This document shows positions 1 through 7,869 of a DNA stretch of 64,000 nucleotides, piece after piece; positions within the stretch are counted from its first letter, which is position 1; the number at the start of each line of letters is the position of its first letter. Under the pieces are notes generated by a model. It was not told where the DNA came from, searched no databases, and worked only from the letters and a program-made list of their open reading frames with translations. The stretch is taken from NCBI RefSeq assembly GCF_003797125.1, contig NZ_RKKE01000002.1:223661-287660 (forward strand), in the 5' to 3' direction. The position numbers were made by a program, and so were the translations under genes. Source of the stretch: Shewanella frigidimarina. GTDB taxonomy: Bacteria > Pseudomonadota > Gammaproteobacteria > Enterobacterales > Shewanellaceae.

Positions 1-1
1 T

Positions 2-139
2 GACCCTGCGATTGTTGCTGCGAATCTTGAAGATGCGCAAACAGCAGGTGGTGGCGCATTTGGTGCTGCACCATCACCAGGCGGCCCAGGCTTCGGCGGC
101 GGTTCAGGCGGCGGTGCTGGAACAATATCTAGCAATTAA
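2..139 (+). CDS. C-terminal end of an unidentified glycine-rich protein (partial)
   Basis: An open frame enters from the left edge and stops at a TAA ending at 139. The last 45 codons start with an ordinary helix-like stretch (DPAIVAANLEDAQ) and end in a Gly/Ala/Ser/Pro-rich tail finishing TISSN. The tail is low complexity and gives no family assignment, and the start lies outside the window. About 385 bases of repeat-rich DNA follow before the next gene. Confidence 0.6.
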   Translation, partial: DPAIVAANLEDAQTAGGGAFGAAPSPGGPGFGGGSGGGAGTISSN

Positions 140-246
140 TCGTATTCTAGATTGTTGAAGAATAATGAAAGCCCATTAAATTGGTTTTTTTTGTGGGTAT
201 TTATAAAGGAAGGTACTAGGTTCTAGGTAAATCTGACGCCCTACCC

Positions 247-292
247 GCACGTCATCCCTGAGTTCTTATATCATAGATCCAGGTGTTTCTTT
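247..292 (+). repeat. Dispersed hairpin repeat, copy A (degenerate)
   Basis: Begins GCACGTCATCCCTGAG and ends ATCCAGGTGTTTCTT. In better copies the arms ATCCCTGA and TCAGGGAT can pair; here the right arm is degenerate (TCATAGAT). It faces copy E at about 326-375 in inverted orientation, so A and E form a small element with no gene inside. Confidence 0.7.
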
Positions 293-325
293 TGACCTTG
301 CTTGAGTATTAAAAACGTAAAAGCC

Positions 326-420
326 AACACCTGGATTCCGGCTCAACAGCATTGCCGGAACGACGGAGTAGTGGGCGTTGTTTGAATACGAATGAGTAAA
401 TGACGAAGTCGTGGGCATGT
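326..420 (-). repeat. Dispersed repeat, inverted partner E plus tail
   Basis: Starts AACACCTGGATTCCGG and runs to ATTGCCGGAACGACG. On the minus strand this reads CGTCGTTCC...GGAATCCAGGTGTT, a diverged form of the unit in copy A, with its own arms TTCCGGC and GCCGGAA. The tail that follows, beginning AGTGGGCGTTGTTTG, recurs after copy F. Confidence 0.7.
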
Positions 421-461
421 AGGTGTGTATTAGTAAGCAAATGTGCATTTTGACCCCACTC

Positions 462-506
462 GCACGTCATCCCTGAGTGCTTTTATCAGGGATCCAGGTG
501 TTTCTT
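462..506 (+). repeat. Dispersed hairpin repeat, copy B
   Basis: GCACGTCATCCCTGAG, then TCAGGGATCCAGGTGTTTC. The 8-base arms ATCCCTGA and TCAGGGAT are perfect. It ends about 20 bases beyond the 3' end of the GIY-YIG gene and is the inverted partner of copy F on the gene's other side. Confidence 0.8.
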
Positions 507-526
507 TCGTTTTAATTGTTAAATAT

Positions 527-808
527 CTAAATTTCAAGATCATCCCAGCGTGGATTAAACTTCTCAATTAATTGAATTTTCCATTCACGCTTCCAGTTTT
601 TAAGCTGTTTCTCTCTGGTAATGGCGTTATAAATGTCATCAAATACTTCGTAGTAAACTAACATTTTAATTGAATGTTCTTTAGTAAAACCATCAGACAA
701 GCCATTTTTATGATCCCAATTTCGTCTGATTAAATCAGACGTCACTCCAATATAGAGTGTGCCATTAGGCCGATTAGCCATAATGTAAATATATGATTGC
801 TTATCCAT
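527..808 (-). CDS. Small GIY-YIG domain nuclease-like protein
   Basis: A single-domain protein of about 93 residues. The GIY-YIG core is visible at the N-terminus as YIYIMANRPNGTLYIGVT, followed by the Arg of DLIRR and the conserved HK pair in WDHKNG; EKQLKNWKREWK is typical of stand-alone GIY-YIG proteins. The family cuts DNA in one domain. I start at the ATG at 808 rather than the GTG six bases upstream because ATG-Asp-Lys matches the usual N-terminus; the ribosome site is weak either way. It lies alone between inverted dispersed repeats (copies B and F), which suggests the gene and repeats travel or act together. Its actual substrate is unknown. Confidence 0.85.
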   Translation of the reverse strand: MDKQSYIYIMANRPNGTLYIGVTSDLIRRNWDHKNGLSDGFTKEHSIKMLVYYEVFDDIYNAITREKQLKNWKREWKIQLIEKFNPRWDDLEI

Positions 809-916
809 AAACACTTAACTCAATTAAAGTAATCTCAAAATATAGCAGTTAAATGCGAGCTTCGTTGATCCATAACAAAGCTCAGGATCATGTCACCGAA
901 CCCAAGAGCTAAAATC

Positions 917-1020
917 AACACCTGGATTCCGGCTCAAAAAAACATTGCCGGAACGACGTAATAGTGGGCATTGTTTGTATACGAATGAGTAAATGACGGA
1001 GTAGTGGGCGTTGTTTGTAT
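917..1020 (-). repeat. Dispersed repeat, inverted partner F plus tail
   Basis: AACACCTGGATTCCGG to ATTGCCGGAACGACG, then the tail AGTGGGCATTGTTTG and ACGAATGAGTAAATGACG. It is nearly the same as copy E and its tail (326-420), and it lies about 110 bases upstream of the GIY-YIG start codon. Confidence 0.75.
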
Positions 1021-1083
1021 GAAGTAGTAGTAGTAAGTATTACCTGCTAACGTTGTAGTGGGCATGCATTAGTAAGCCTCACC

Positions 1084-1128
1084 GCACGTCATCCCTGAGT
1101 GCTCGTATCAGGGATCCAGGTGTTTCTT
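1084..1128 (+). repeat. Dispersed hairpin repeat, copy C
   Basis: GCACGTCATCCCTGAG with a perfect TCAGGGAT right arm, ending CCAGGTGTTTCTT. Same orientation as copies A and B. Confidence 0.8.
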
Positions 1129-1170
1129 GTCTCTCATGTCTGGTGACTTTGGATGTCGCCTTAACCTTTA

Positions 1171-1215
1171 GCTGTCACCCCTGAATGCTTGTATCAGGGA
1201 TCCAGGTGTTTCGCT
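1171..1215 (+). repeat. Dispersed hairpin repeat, copy D
   Basis: A variant copy: GCTGTCACCCCTGAAT, then TCAGGGATCCAGGTGTTTC. It ends about 25 bases before the 3' end of mdeA, so its hairpin could also act as that gene's terminator, although no T-run follows on the minus strand. Confidence 0.7.
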
Positions 1216-1239
1216 TGACTTACCGCTTGTATAATTTTA

Positions 1240-2424
1240 TTACTGCAAAGCTTGTTCAATATCCGCAATCAAGTCTTGAACATTCTCTAAGCCAACCGAG
1301 ATACGCAGTAGGTTGTCGGTAATGCCTGCGGCTAATCGTGCTTCTGGTGTGTAAGGCGAGTGGGTCATTGATGCTGGGTGTTGGATTAGCGATTCTGCGT
1401 CACCTAAACTTACAGCGATAGTGAATAGCTTTACACGATTAACGAAGTTGATGGCGTCCTGTTTATCGCCTTTTAACTCAAATGCGATAACGCCGCCGGC
1501 GCGTTTCATTTGGTTACCAATGAAGCGATGACCTTGATGGTGTTCTAAGCCAGGGTAAAAGACTTGGCTGAATTTAGGGTGTTTATCTAAAAATTCAGCT
1601 AACACTTCTGCGTTATCGCAATGACGAGTTAAGCGTACGTCTAAGGTTTTTAAACCGCGTAAGATTAACCAAGCGTCGTGTGGTGATATCACGCCACCAA
1701 AGTCTTTTAATATTTCGAATTTTAATCTGTGCATGTGCTCTGCATTGCCGCACACAATACCCGCGATTACATCACCATGGCCGTTTAAGTACTTGGTCGC
1801 ACTGTGGATCACCATGTCGATGCCTAACGCTAGCGGTTGCTGCAATAGTGGTGTCATAAAGGTGTTATCGACGATTGATACTAGGTTGTGCGCTTTGGCG
1901 ACGTTGGCCATGGCGGTAAGATCGAATACTTGTAGATGAGGATTGACTGGGGTTTCGCAGAATAATACCTTGGTGTTTGGCTTTATAGCCGCCTCAACAG
2001 CATTCATGTCGGTGAAGTCGACCAAGGTTGTTGTGATACCTAAGCGGGTTAGCTGAGTGGTCATCAGCGCGAACGTACAACCATAAACCGCTTTAGATGC
2101 GATTAAGTGATCGCCTGCATGCAAATGAGTTAATAATGCACTTGATACTGCCGCCATGCCAGATGCGGTTGCAGCTGCGTCTTCTGCGCCTTCTAGCAGC
2201 GCCATTTTACGTTCAAGTTCTGCGGTGGTTGGGTTACCAAGGCGAGTATAAATATAACCCGGCTCTTCGCCTGCAAAACGTGCTCCGCCTTGTTCGGCAG
2301 TATCAAATACAAAGGTGGCTGTTTGATATAAAGGTGTGGTGAGTGAGCCAAAGGCTTCGCGTTGATGTCCGCCATGAATGGCTAATGTGGCTAAGTTCCA
2401 TTTACCCTGATTGTTATCTTGCAT
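1240..2424 (-). CDS. mdeA: Methionine gamma-lyase (PLP enzyme)
   Basis: Cys/Met metabolism PLP enzyme of 394 residues, close to the usual 398. It converts methionine to methanethiol, ammonia and 2-oxobutyrate in the cytoplasm. The PLP lysine is in SATKYLNGHGD. The active-site region reads VYGCTFAL; a Cys after YG marks methionine gamma-lyases, while cystathionine synthases and lyases have Gly there. I chose the ATG at 2424 because GGGAG lies five bases before it; a GTG at 2442 has no ribosome site. The gene stands alone, with a perfect TyrR-type palindrome about 130 bases upstream. O-acetylhomoserine sulfhydrylase is the main alternative but less likely given the Cys. Confidence 0.9.
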   Translation of the reverse strand: MQDNNQGKWNLATLAIHGGHQREAFGSLTTPLYQTATFVFDTAEQGGARFAGEEPGYIYTRLGNPTTAELERKMALLEGAEDAAATASGMAAVSSALLTHLHAGDHLIASKAVYGCTFALMTTQLTRLGITTTLVDFTDMNAVEAAIKPNTKVLFCETPVNPHLQVFDLTAMANVAKAHNLVSIVDNTFMTPLLQQPLALGIDMVIHSATKYLNGHGDVIAGIVCGNAEHMHRLKFEILKDFGGVISPHDAWLILRGLKTLDVRLTRHCDNAEVLAEFLDKHPKFSQVFYPGLEHHQGHRFIGNQMKRAGGVIAFELKGDKQDAINFVNRVKLFTIAVSLGDAESLIQHPASMTHSPYTPEARLAAGITDNLLRISVGLENVQDLIADIEQALQ

Positions 2425-2553
2425 TGCTTCTCCCTGCGCCACCTTGTTATGAGTTGTTACCCTCTTTGGGGTTATTGTTGTGGTGGTCGGAATTTAAGAT
2501 ACAGTGGAATAAAATATAACCAAGTGATTGTTGAAAAATAACCCACAAAGTGA

Positions 2554-2571
2554 TGTAAAAACAATTTTACA
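2554..2571. promoter_or_regulatory. Perfect TyrR-type box upstream of mdeA
   Basis: TGTAAAAACAATTTTACA matches the TyrR consensus TGTAAA-N6-TTTACA at all 12 defined positions. A tyrR gene is present at 45582-47120. Regulation of mdeA by TyrR is inferred. Confidence 0.65.
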
Positions 2572-2638
2572 AACAGCTGTTTACATCGTTTAGACCATTC
2601 ACTTGCATATGCAGTTCACGCAATGAAAATGGGCTAGC

Positions 2639-3688
2639 CTAACTTGTGAGTGATTGCTTCAGCTTTTGCATACCTTGATCAATGCTAACAAGCGGTTGAT
2701 AACCTAAGTCTTGTTTGGCTGCGCTGATGTCAAAGTAATGGCTGGTTGACAGTTGTCTTGCAACAAAACGAGTCATGATGGGTTCTTGCGATTTATTCAG
2801 CAGACCATATACGGTTTCAAGCACCACACCTGCACTGTAAGCAACACCGGCTGGCACACGCTTGGTTACTGGTTGTAAATCAACACAGGCAAGAATACGA
2901 TTAAGCATATCTGCCATGGTAATGGGTTGATCATTACTTAAAAAATACGCTTTACCTGCACACTTAGCATTAGTGACTAAATCTAACGCCGCTAAAACAT
3001 GAGCATAAGCTGCGTTATCAACATAAATGGTATCGACCAGTTTGTCTTCATGGCCAACTAACTTTAGTCGCCCTGCCCGCGCACGTTCAATGACTCTTGG
3101 CACGAGATGAGGATCGTTTGGTCCCCAAATCAAATGTGGTCGTAAGGCTGTAGTGTGAAGTTGAGCAGAATTAGCGGCAAGCACATGTTGCTCTGCTATG
3201 GCTTTAGATTCGCCGTAGTAATTGAGGTATGTTTCAGCGTAAGGCGCTGATTCATTAATGCCGTTTTCGTCACGCCCTGCAAAGGTTACACTTGGGGTGC
3301 TGGTGTAGACTAAACGTTGAATATTAAGCGCTTTACAGGCATTAATAATATTATTTGCGCCATCAACATTTGGCGAGTAATAACTTTGCTTACTGCCCCA
3401 CACGCCAGCCTTTGATGCCACATGAAACACTAAGTCACAGCCTTGCATGGCTTGTTTAACGCTATCATAGTCGCTGATATCGCCTTGGCGCATATCGACG
3501 CCCAGTTCAACCAGTCTTGGGTAATCACCACGGGCAAAACCCACCACCTGAATACCTACTGCCAATAAGCGCTGACAAATCGCCAATCCTAAAAAGCCGC
3601 CTGCTCCGGTTACAAACACTTTGTTGACCGACAATGATAATTGCGTAAGCGCTGCTTGCTCAAGAGGAAGTAAATCTGTCAGATCCAT
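2639..3688 (-). CDS. oleD: OleD: NADPH-dependent 2-alkyl-3-ketoacid reductase, olefin biosynthesis
   Basis: Extended short-chain dehydrogenase/reductase of 349 residues. It has an N-terminal Rossmann motif TGAGGFLGLAICQRL near residue 27, STPSVTF for the Ser region, and YYGESKAIAEQ holding the catalytic Tyr and Lys. In the Ole pathway OleD reduces the 2-alkyl-3-ketoacid made by OleA to the 2-alkyl-3-hydroxyacid used by OleC. It is the last gene of the oleA-B-C-D run. AAGGT lies seven bases before the ATG. Sequence alone would also fit a 3-beta-hydroxysteroid dehydrogenase-type enzyme; the neighbours decide the call. Confidence 0.9.
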   Translation of the reverse strand: MDLTDLLPLEQAALTQLSLSVNKVFVTGAGGFLGLAICQRLLAVGIQVVGFARGDYPRLVELGVDMRQGDISDYDSVKQAMQGCDLVFHVASKAGVWGSKQSYYSPNVDGANNIINACKALNIQRLVYTSTPSVTFAGRDENGINESAPYAETYLNYYGESKAIAEQHVLAANSAQLHTTALRPHLIWGPNDPHLVPRVIERARAGRLKLVGHEDKLVDTIYVDNAAYAHVLAALDLVTNAKCAGKAYFLSNDQPITMADMLNRILACVDLQPVTKRVPAGVAYSAGVVLETVYGLLNKSQEPIMTRFVARQLSTSHYFDISAAKQDLGYQPLVSIDQGMQKLKQSLTS

Positions 3689-3764
3689 TATTAATACCTT
3701 GTTGTTACTTTAGGGCCGGCCGTATTATTACGTTATGGTGAGACTTATCATTGCTGAATGACTG

Positions 3765-3809
3765 CCTTACTACGGTCTAAGTACAGCGGCCTTACTACAG
3801 TCTAAGTAC
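3765..3809. repeat. Two-copy direct repeat between oleC and oleD
   Basis: CCTTACTACGGTCTAAGTAC at 3765-3784 recurs with one change at 3790-3809, a 25-base period. It lies in the 125-base gap between oleC and oleD. No function is evident. Confidence 0.6.
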
Positions 3810-3813
3810 GGCC

Positions 3814-5508
3814 TTATTCTTTCCACTGCTTTTGTGCCCAAACAGCGAGCTTTTCTCTGAAGATTTTAGCATTATGGCGTACATCTACAGGGAAGTCGGG
3901 ATGAATTAAAAAACGACCAATACCTTGCGTATGTGGATACTGCTCGGCTAATTCTATTAACTCTTGATAAAGGGCTTTAGCCGTTGAGCAAACAATATCT
4001 TTTTGCAATTCGATACACATAACTGGCACAACGTCCCCACCCACATTAACGCCAACTATAGCCGAACGTTTTACTTGCGGATGGGTGTTAAATACGCGCT
4101 CACAAGGTAAGGTGTAAAAGCGTTTGATTCTTTGCTGACCACGCGTAGCATCAACAATATGACCTTTACGACCACACATCCATAATAAGCCGTTATCGTC
4201 TAAATATCCTACGTCACCCATGCGATGCTTAACGTGTTCACCATCGTTAATTTTAGCTAACTCAGTGGCATGTTGACGTTGATAATAGGCTTGGCTAACC
4301 ATAGGGCCACTCACCACAATTTCACCAATTTCATTTGCGGCAAGCTTTTTAACTTCAGCCCAATCAGATTGGACTTTATCTGTAATGGCAATAATATCAA
4401 CGCTTACCGACGATATCGGTTTACCGACACAAATGCCCTTACCTTGATCGGTCAGTTCGCTGGTCGCAAACAACGCATGACTGCCAATCATGCTGATGGG
4501 TAACGATTCCGTCGCACCGTAAGAGTTAAGCACTTCAACCTGTGGGTTGAGCATTTTGCTAAAGCGTTTGATTGAGCTAATGGTTGCCGGAGCACCTGCT
4601 GATATCACTCGCTTAACGCTAGTGAGTTTATGCTGGCTTTGCTCACCAGCTTGGCCTAGTCGCTCTAACAATGCGGGATTAACAAACATGTTACTGCATT
4701 GATATTGCTCGATTGCCGCAAACAAATGGGCTGGGTTGGCGGTAATGGGTTTGCTGGCATCCATGTCTGGCACAATGGATGCCATGCCTAATGCAGGGCC
4801 AAATAATGAAAACAGCGGGAAGGTAGCTAAGTCTCGCTCTCCAGGTGCAATACCGTAATCGTGTTTAAGTGCGCTAATTTGTGCTTCAAACATCGCATGG
4901 CTGTACACCACGCCTTTGGGTGTGCCAGTACTGCCACTAGTAAACAAAATGGCCGCCATATCATCTGGTTTTAACAATGCCATTTCCAGCGGATGAGCGA
5001 TATTACGGCCAATTTCAGTAATAGTTTCGAGACTCGTTGCATTAGCTAACAAACGTTGAATGGCTGAACCACCCACATTAATCACCTGCTTAACACTGCC
5101 TTTGCCCCACCCCAAAACACGCCTAGCAATATGGGCTTTAGGGATGCCGATAAACGCATCTGGTTGTGACTCTGCAAAACACTGTTTAAGGTTTTTGATA
5201 CCCATACCAGGGTCAACTAAAATTGGGATGATACCGGCTTTGAATAAGGCAAACGTTAACGAGAAAAACTCAATGCTTGGAGTTACCATTAACACTGCTT
5301 TCATACCACGCTTAATACCGTACTGAATAAGCCCTTTAGCGATCATATCCGATTGTTGATGTAAGGTAACAAAGTCGATTTCTTGATAATTGAATTGGCC
5401 TTGCTTAACGTGTTGGACTGCAACAGCAAGTCCGGCAGGCATAGTTTGCGCAGCCGTTTTAAGGTGCTGACAGATATTGGCATTAGCAAGAGCAGAGGTT
5501 TGGGTCAT
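3814..5508 (-). CDS. oleC: OleC: beta-lactone synthetase (AMP-ligase fold)
   Basis: ANL-superfamily enzyme of 564 residues. The phosphate-binding loop [14 protein letters not shown] lies near residue 190, [10 protein letters not shown] is the A5-type motif, and [19 protein letters not shown] is the hinge region. OleC activates the OleD product with ATP and closes it to a beta-lactone, which OleB then decarboxylates. It follows oleB at about 120 bases, with a strong hairpin between them (5598-5623), so it may be transcribed less than oleAB or from its own promoter. The ATG at 5508 has only a weak ribosome site. Confidence 0.9.
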   Translation of the reverse strand: MTQTSALANANICQHLKTAAQTMPAGLAVAVQHVKQGQFNYQEIDFVTLHQQSDMIAKGLIQYGIKRGMKAVLMVTPSIEFFSLTFALFKAGIIPILVDPGMGIKNLKQCFAESQPDAFIGIPKAHIARRVLGWGKGSVKQVINVGGSAIQRLLANATSLETITEIGRNIAHPLEMALLKPDDMAAILFTSGSTGTPKGVVYSHAMFEAQISALKHDYGIAPGERDLATFPLFSLFGPALGMASIVPDMDASKPITANPAHLFAAIEQYQCSNMFVNPALLERLGQAGEQSQHKLTSVKRVISAGAPATISSIKRFSKMLNPQVEVLNSYGATESLPISMIGSHALFATSELTDQGKGICVGKPISSVSVDIIAITDKVQSDWAEVKKLAANEIGEIVVSGPMVSQAYYQRQHATELAKINDGEHVKHRMGDVGYLDDNGLLWMCGRKGHIVDATRGQQRIKRFYTLPCERVFNTHPQVKRSAIVGVNVGGDVVPVMCIELQKDIVCSTAKALYQELIELAEQYPHTQGIGRFLIHPDFPVDVRHNAKIFREKLAVWAQKQWKE

Positions 5509-5597
5509 GTGGCTTCATTTTGGGCTAATGTGAATAACGCATATGCTGGCTAACGACAATAACGCCAACATATAGATAATTTTAGACGATTAAATAG

Positions 5598-5623
5598 CTA
5601 AAAGGCTCAAATGAGCCTTTTAG
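5598..5623 (-). terminator. Perfect 12-bp hairpin between oleB and oleC
   Basis: Arms CTAAAAGGCTCA and TGAGCCTTTTAG are separated by only two bases. It begins eight bases beyond the oleB stop codon. The sequence after it on the minus strand is AT-rich but lacks a strong T-run, so partial termination or RNA processing is as likely as full termination. Confidence 0.6.
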
Positions 5624-5630
5624 GGTGTAA

Positions 5631-6506
5631 TTAATTTTTTGCGATAAAGTCTTTAATTAAGCCAATCACTTCGTCGCTGGCATCTTCAAGGATGTAATGA
5701 CCGCAGTCAGCAAACTCGTGCACCGTTGCGTGAGGCATTCGCTGTCGCCATTCTTCTAAAAAATACTTATCGAATACAAAATCTTGTAAACCAAAACAAA
5801 TCAATGTCGGTACTTCAGCAAACTCGCTTAAGCTATCGCCAATGCTAGTCACTAGGTCGTAGTTTCTGTCGCCAGGTTTGAGTGGAATGTCTTGTACGAA
5901 ACGTAAGGTCGAAATACGGTTTTTCCACGAATCAAACGGCGCTACGTAAGCTTCACGCACTTCTTTAGACATGGGTTTGCGTTTAACACCCACATACGAG
6001 GCTGCTGATGAAAATGCATTTAAACCACGAACCAACAAGGTTCCGAGTAAGGTTTCGCGGCAAATCCACAATGCCCAAGGAAAAGGCTTAGTTTTAGGAA
6101 GATGAAACGCTGCCGTGTTTAAACACACAATGCGTTTGATGCGCTCAGGATGACGAACCGCAAAGCCCATTCCAATCATACCACCCCAGTCGTGTACCAC
6201 TAGGGTGATGTTTTGTTTTACATCAAGGCTGTCAAGCAAGGCTTCTAAGTCATCAATACGGTTTTTTAGGGTGTAATCGTATTGTGGATCATCGGGCTTG
6301 TCTGATAAGCCGCAACCAATATGGTCTGGCACAATACACTGATGTTGATCGCTCAACGCACTCACTAAATTACGGTAATAGTAACTCCAACTAGGATTAC
6401 CGTGCACCATAACGACGGGTTCGCCTTGGCCTTCGTTTATGTAATGTAGTTTATTGCCGTTACGGTCTAAATAATGACTTTTGAATGGCAGTAAGTTGTC
6501 TAGCAT
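5631..6506 (-). CDS. oleB: OleB: beta-lactone decarboxylase (alpha/beta hydrolase)
   Basis: Alpha/beta hydrolase of 291 residues, related to haloalkane dehalogenases. VVHDWGGMIG carries the nucleophilic Asp, VHGNPSW the oxyanion region and DCGHYILED the catalytic His. OleB turns the OleC beta-lactone into the final long-chain olefin plus CO2. Shewanella makes a polyunsaturated C31 hydrocarbon by this route, as known from the literature. AGGA lies six bases before the ATG. It directly follows oleA with a 58-base gap. Confidence 0.9.
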   Translation of the reverse strand: MLDNLLPFKSHYLDRNGNKLHYINEGQGEPVVMVHGNPSWSYYYRNLVSALSDQHQCIVPDHIGCGLSDKPDDPQYDYTLKNRIDDLEALLDSLDVKQNITLVVHDWGGMIGMGFAVRHPERIKRIVCLNTAAFHLPKTKPFPWALWICRETLLGTLLVRGLNAFSSAASYVGVKRKPMSKEVREAYVAPFDSWKNRISTLRFVQDIPLKPGDRNYDLVTSIGDSLSEFAEVPTLICFGLQDFVFDKYFLEEWRQRMPHATVHEFADCGHYILEDASDEVIGLIKDFIAKN

Positions 6507-6564
6507 GATGCATCCTGTTAACTATTTTTATAATGATATGCAAAAACTCAGTGCAGCCCAAGGC

Positions 6565-7614
6565 TTACCACTTAATTCCTAACATCATGCAGTTCAAACC
6601 ACTGCCTATCCCTAAAAAGCTGACTTGGTCGCCAACACGTAAAAAACCTTCATCGTGGGCAATTGCAGCAGTAACCGGTAGTGAAACCGTGCCCATGTTG
6701 CCTAAGGTTTGATAGGTGGGATATTCTTTTTCGTGGGGGATGTTTAATGCATTTAACACTTGTCGGCGGTTTGATGCACCTACTTGGTGACAAATCACTT
6801 TATCAACTTGCTCAACAACCCAATCACGCTGCTCTAGAAAGTGCTCCCAAGTGTGCTTAGCAAGCTCTACGCCTTCTTTGAGCAAGGTAACTGCATCGGT
6901 ACGCATAAACTCGCGATACAATAAGTGCCCTGCTTCTTGTAGGCCCCATTGACACAATTGATGATGCTCTGGTGCAGACAAATGGCTGGCACCTAATAAC
7001 TGATGCTGTCGCGTGGTGGTGAGTGGCAAGCTGCCGTCAGTTAAAATAACTGCAACTGCGCCTGAACCGCCCGTAAGCGTTGCCAATGACTGGGCAAAGT
7101 TTTGCATTGTCGGTTCGGCTAGCATGTGGTCAATTGTGGCATCGACGATGTCTCGTGCAGATTCGCACGACACAACCATTCCTGCTTTGATTTGCCCAAG
7201 TTCGATACGATTGGCAATATCCAAAATACCCGACAACACCCCTAAACAAGCATTGCTGATGTCATAAATGGCAGTGTCTTTAGACACGCCAAGTTCGGCA
7301 GCAATACGGCAAGCGGTTGCGGGTTCGTGTTGATCACGACACACACCAGTGTATACCACGGCACCTAAGTCGCTGACATTAATGCCGGTTTCATTCACGG
7401 CTTTACGTGCAGCAGCAATAGCGCCGTCTGATAAACGATGACCTTTAGGCCACCAACGACGCTCGGTAATTCCGGTTAATGCGGCAAGTTGCCCCATCGG
7501 AATACGAAACTTTTGATAAAGTGGGGCCAAGCGAGATTCTAAATCGCTACTCGACACTACTTGTGGTGCTAGCTCATAAGCCAGACTATTGATAAAGACG
7601 CGTGAATATTTCAT
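6565..7614 (-). CDS. oleA: OleA: thiolase-fold acyl-CoA condensing enzyme
   Basis: Ketoacyl synthase III-like protein of about 349 residues. Visible are the catalytic Cys in ISNACLGVL, the His in KVICHQVGASN, the Asn in TLGNMGTVSLP, and the Glu in RDQHEPA that acts as a base in OleA. It condenses two fatty acyl-CoAs head to head into a 2-alkyl-3-ketoacid and sets product length. I chose the ATG at 7614 (MKYSRVFINS) because it matches OleA N-termini I remember; an in-frame TTG at 7650 is possible but has no better ribosome site. First gene of the ole cluster. Confidence 0.9.
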   Translation of the reverse strand: MKYSRVFINSLAYELAPQVVSSSDLESRLAPLYQKFRIPMGQLAALTGITERRWWPKGHRLSDGAIAAARKAVNETGINVSDLGAVVYTGVCRDQHEPATACRIAAELGVSKDTAIYDISNACLGVLSGILDIANRIELGQIKAGMVVSCESARDIVDATIDHMLAEPTMQNFAQSLATLTGGSGAVAVILTDGSLPLTTTRQHQLLGASHLSAPEHHQLCQWGLQEAGHLLYREFMRTDAVTLLKEGVELAKHTWEHFLEQRDWVVEQVDKVICHQVGASNRRQVLNALNIPHEKEYPTYQTLGNMGTVSLPVTAAIAHDEGFLRVGDQVSFLGIGSGLNCMMLGIKW

Positions 7615-7869
7615 TAAACCGTATAATTCGCTTCGCTCTAGCAAGCCCAAAAGCCACTAGAATAGTTGTTATTCGTTATTAACCCGCCATTTGAACAAGA
7701 ATGGCTTAATTATTCAATCAAAAACAGCAAGCCAATGCGGTAATGTGGATAATATATTGTGGTTAAATTTTATTATTTGATTAACTAGTTTGTTGATTTT
7801 CACAGTTTTAGGGCAAATAGACTAGTATAAACAAAGGTTTAATTTGCAGTTTTGTGACAAAGACTGCTA

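Noticed and set aside
266..448. Open frame of 60 codons on the minus strand
   Set aside because: It lies wholly within the dispersed repeat pair A/E, has no ribosome site and no recognisable protein.
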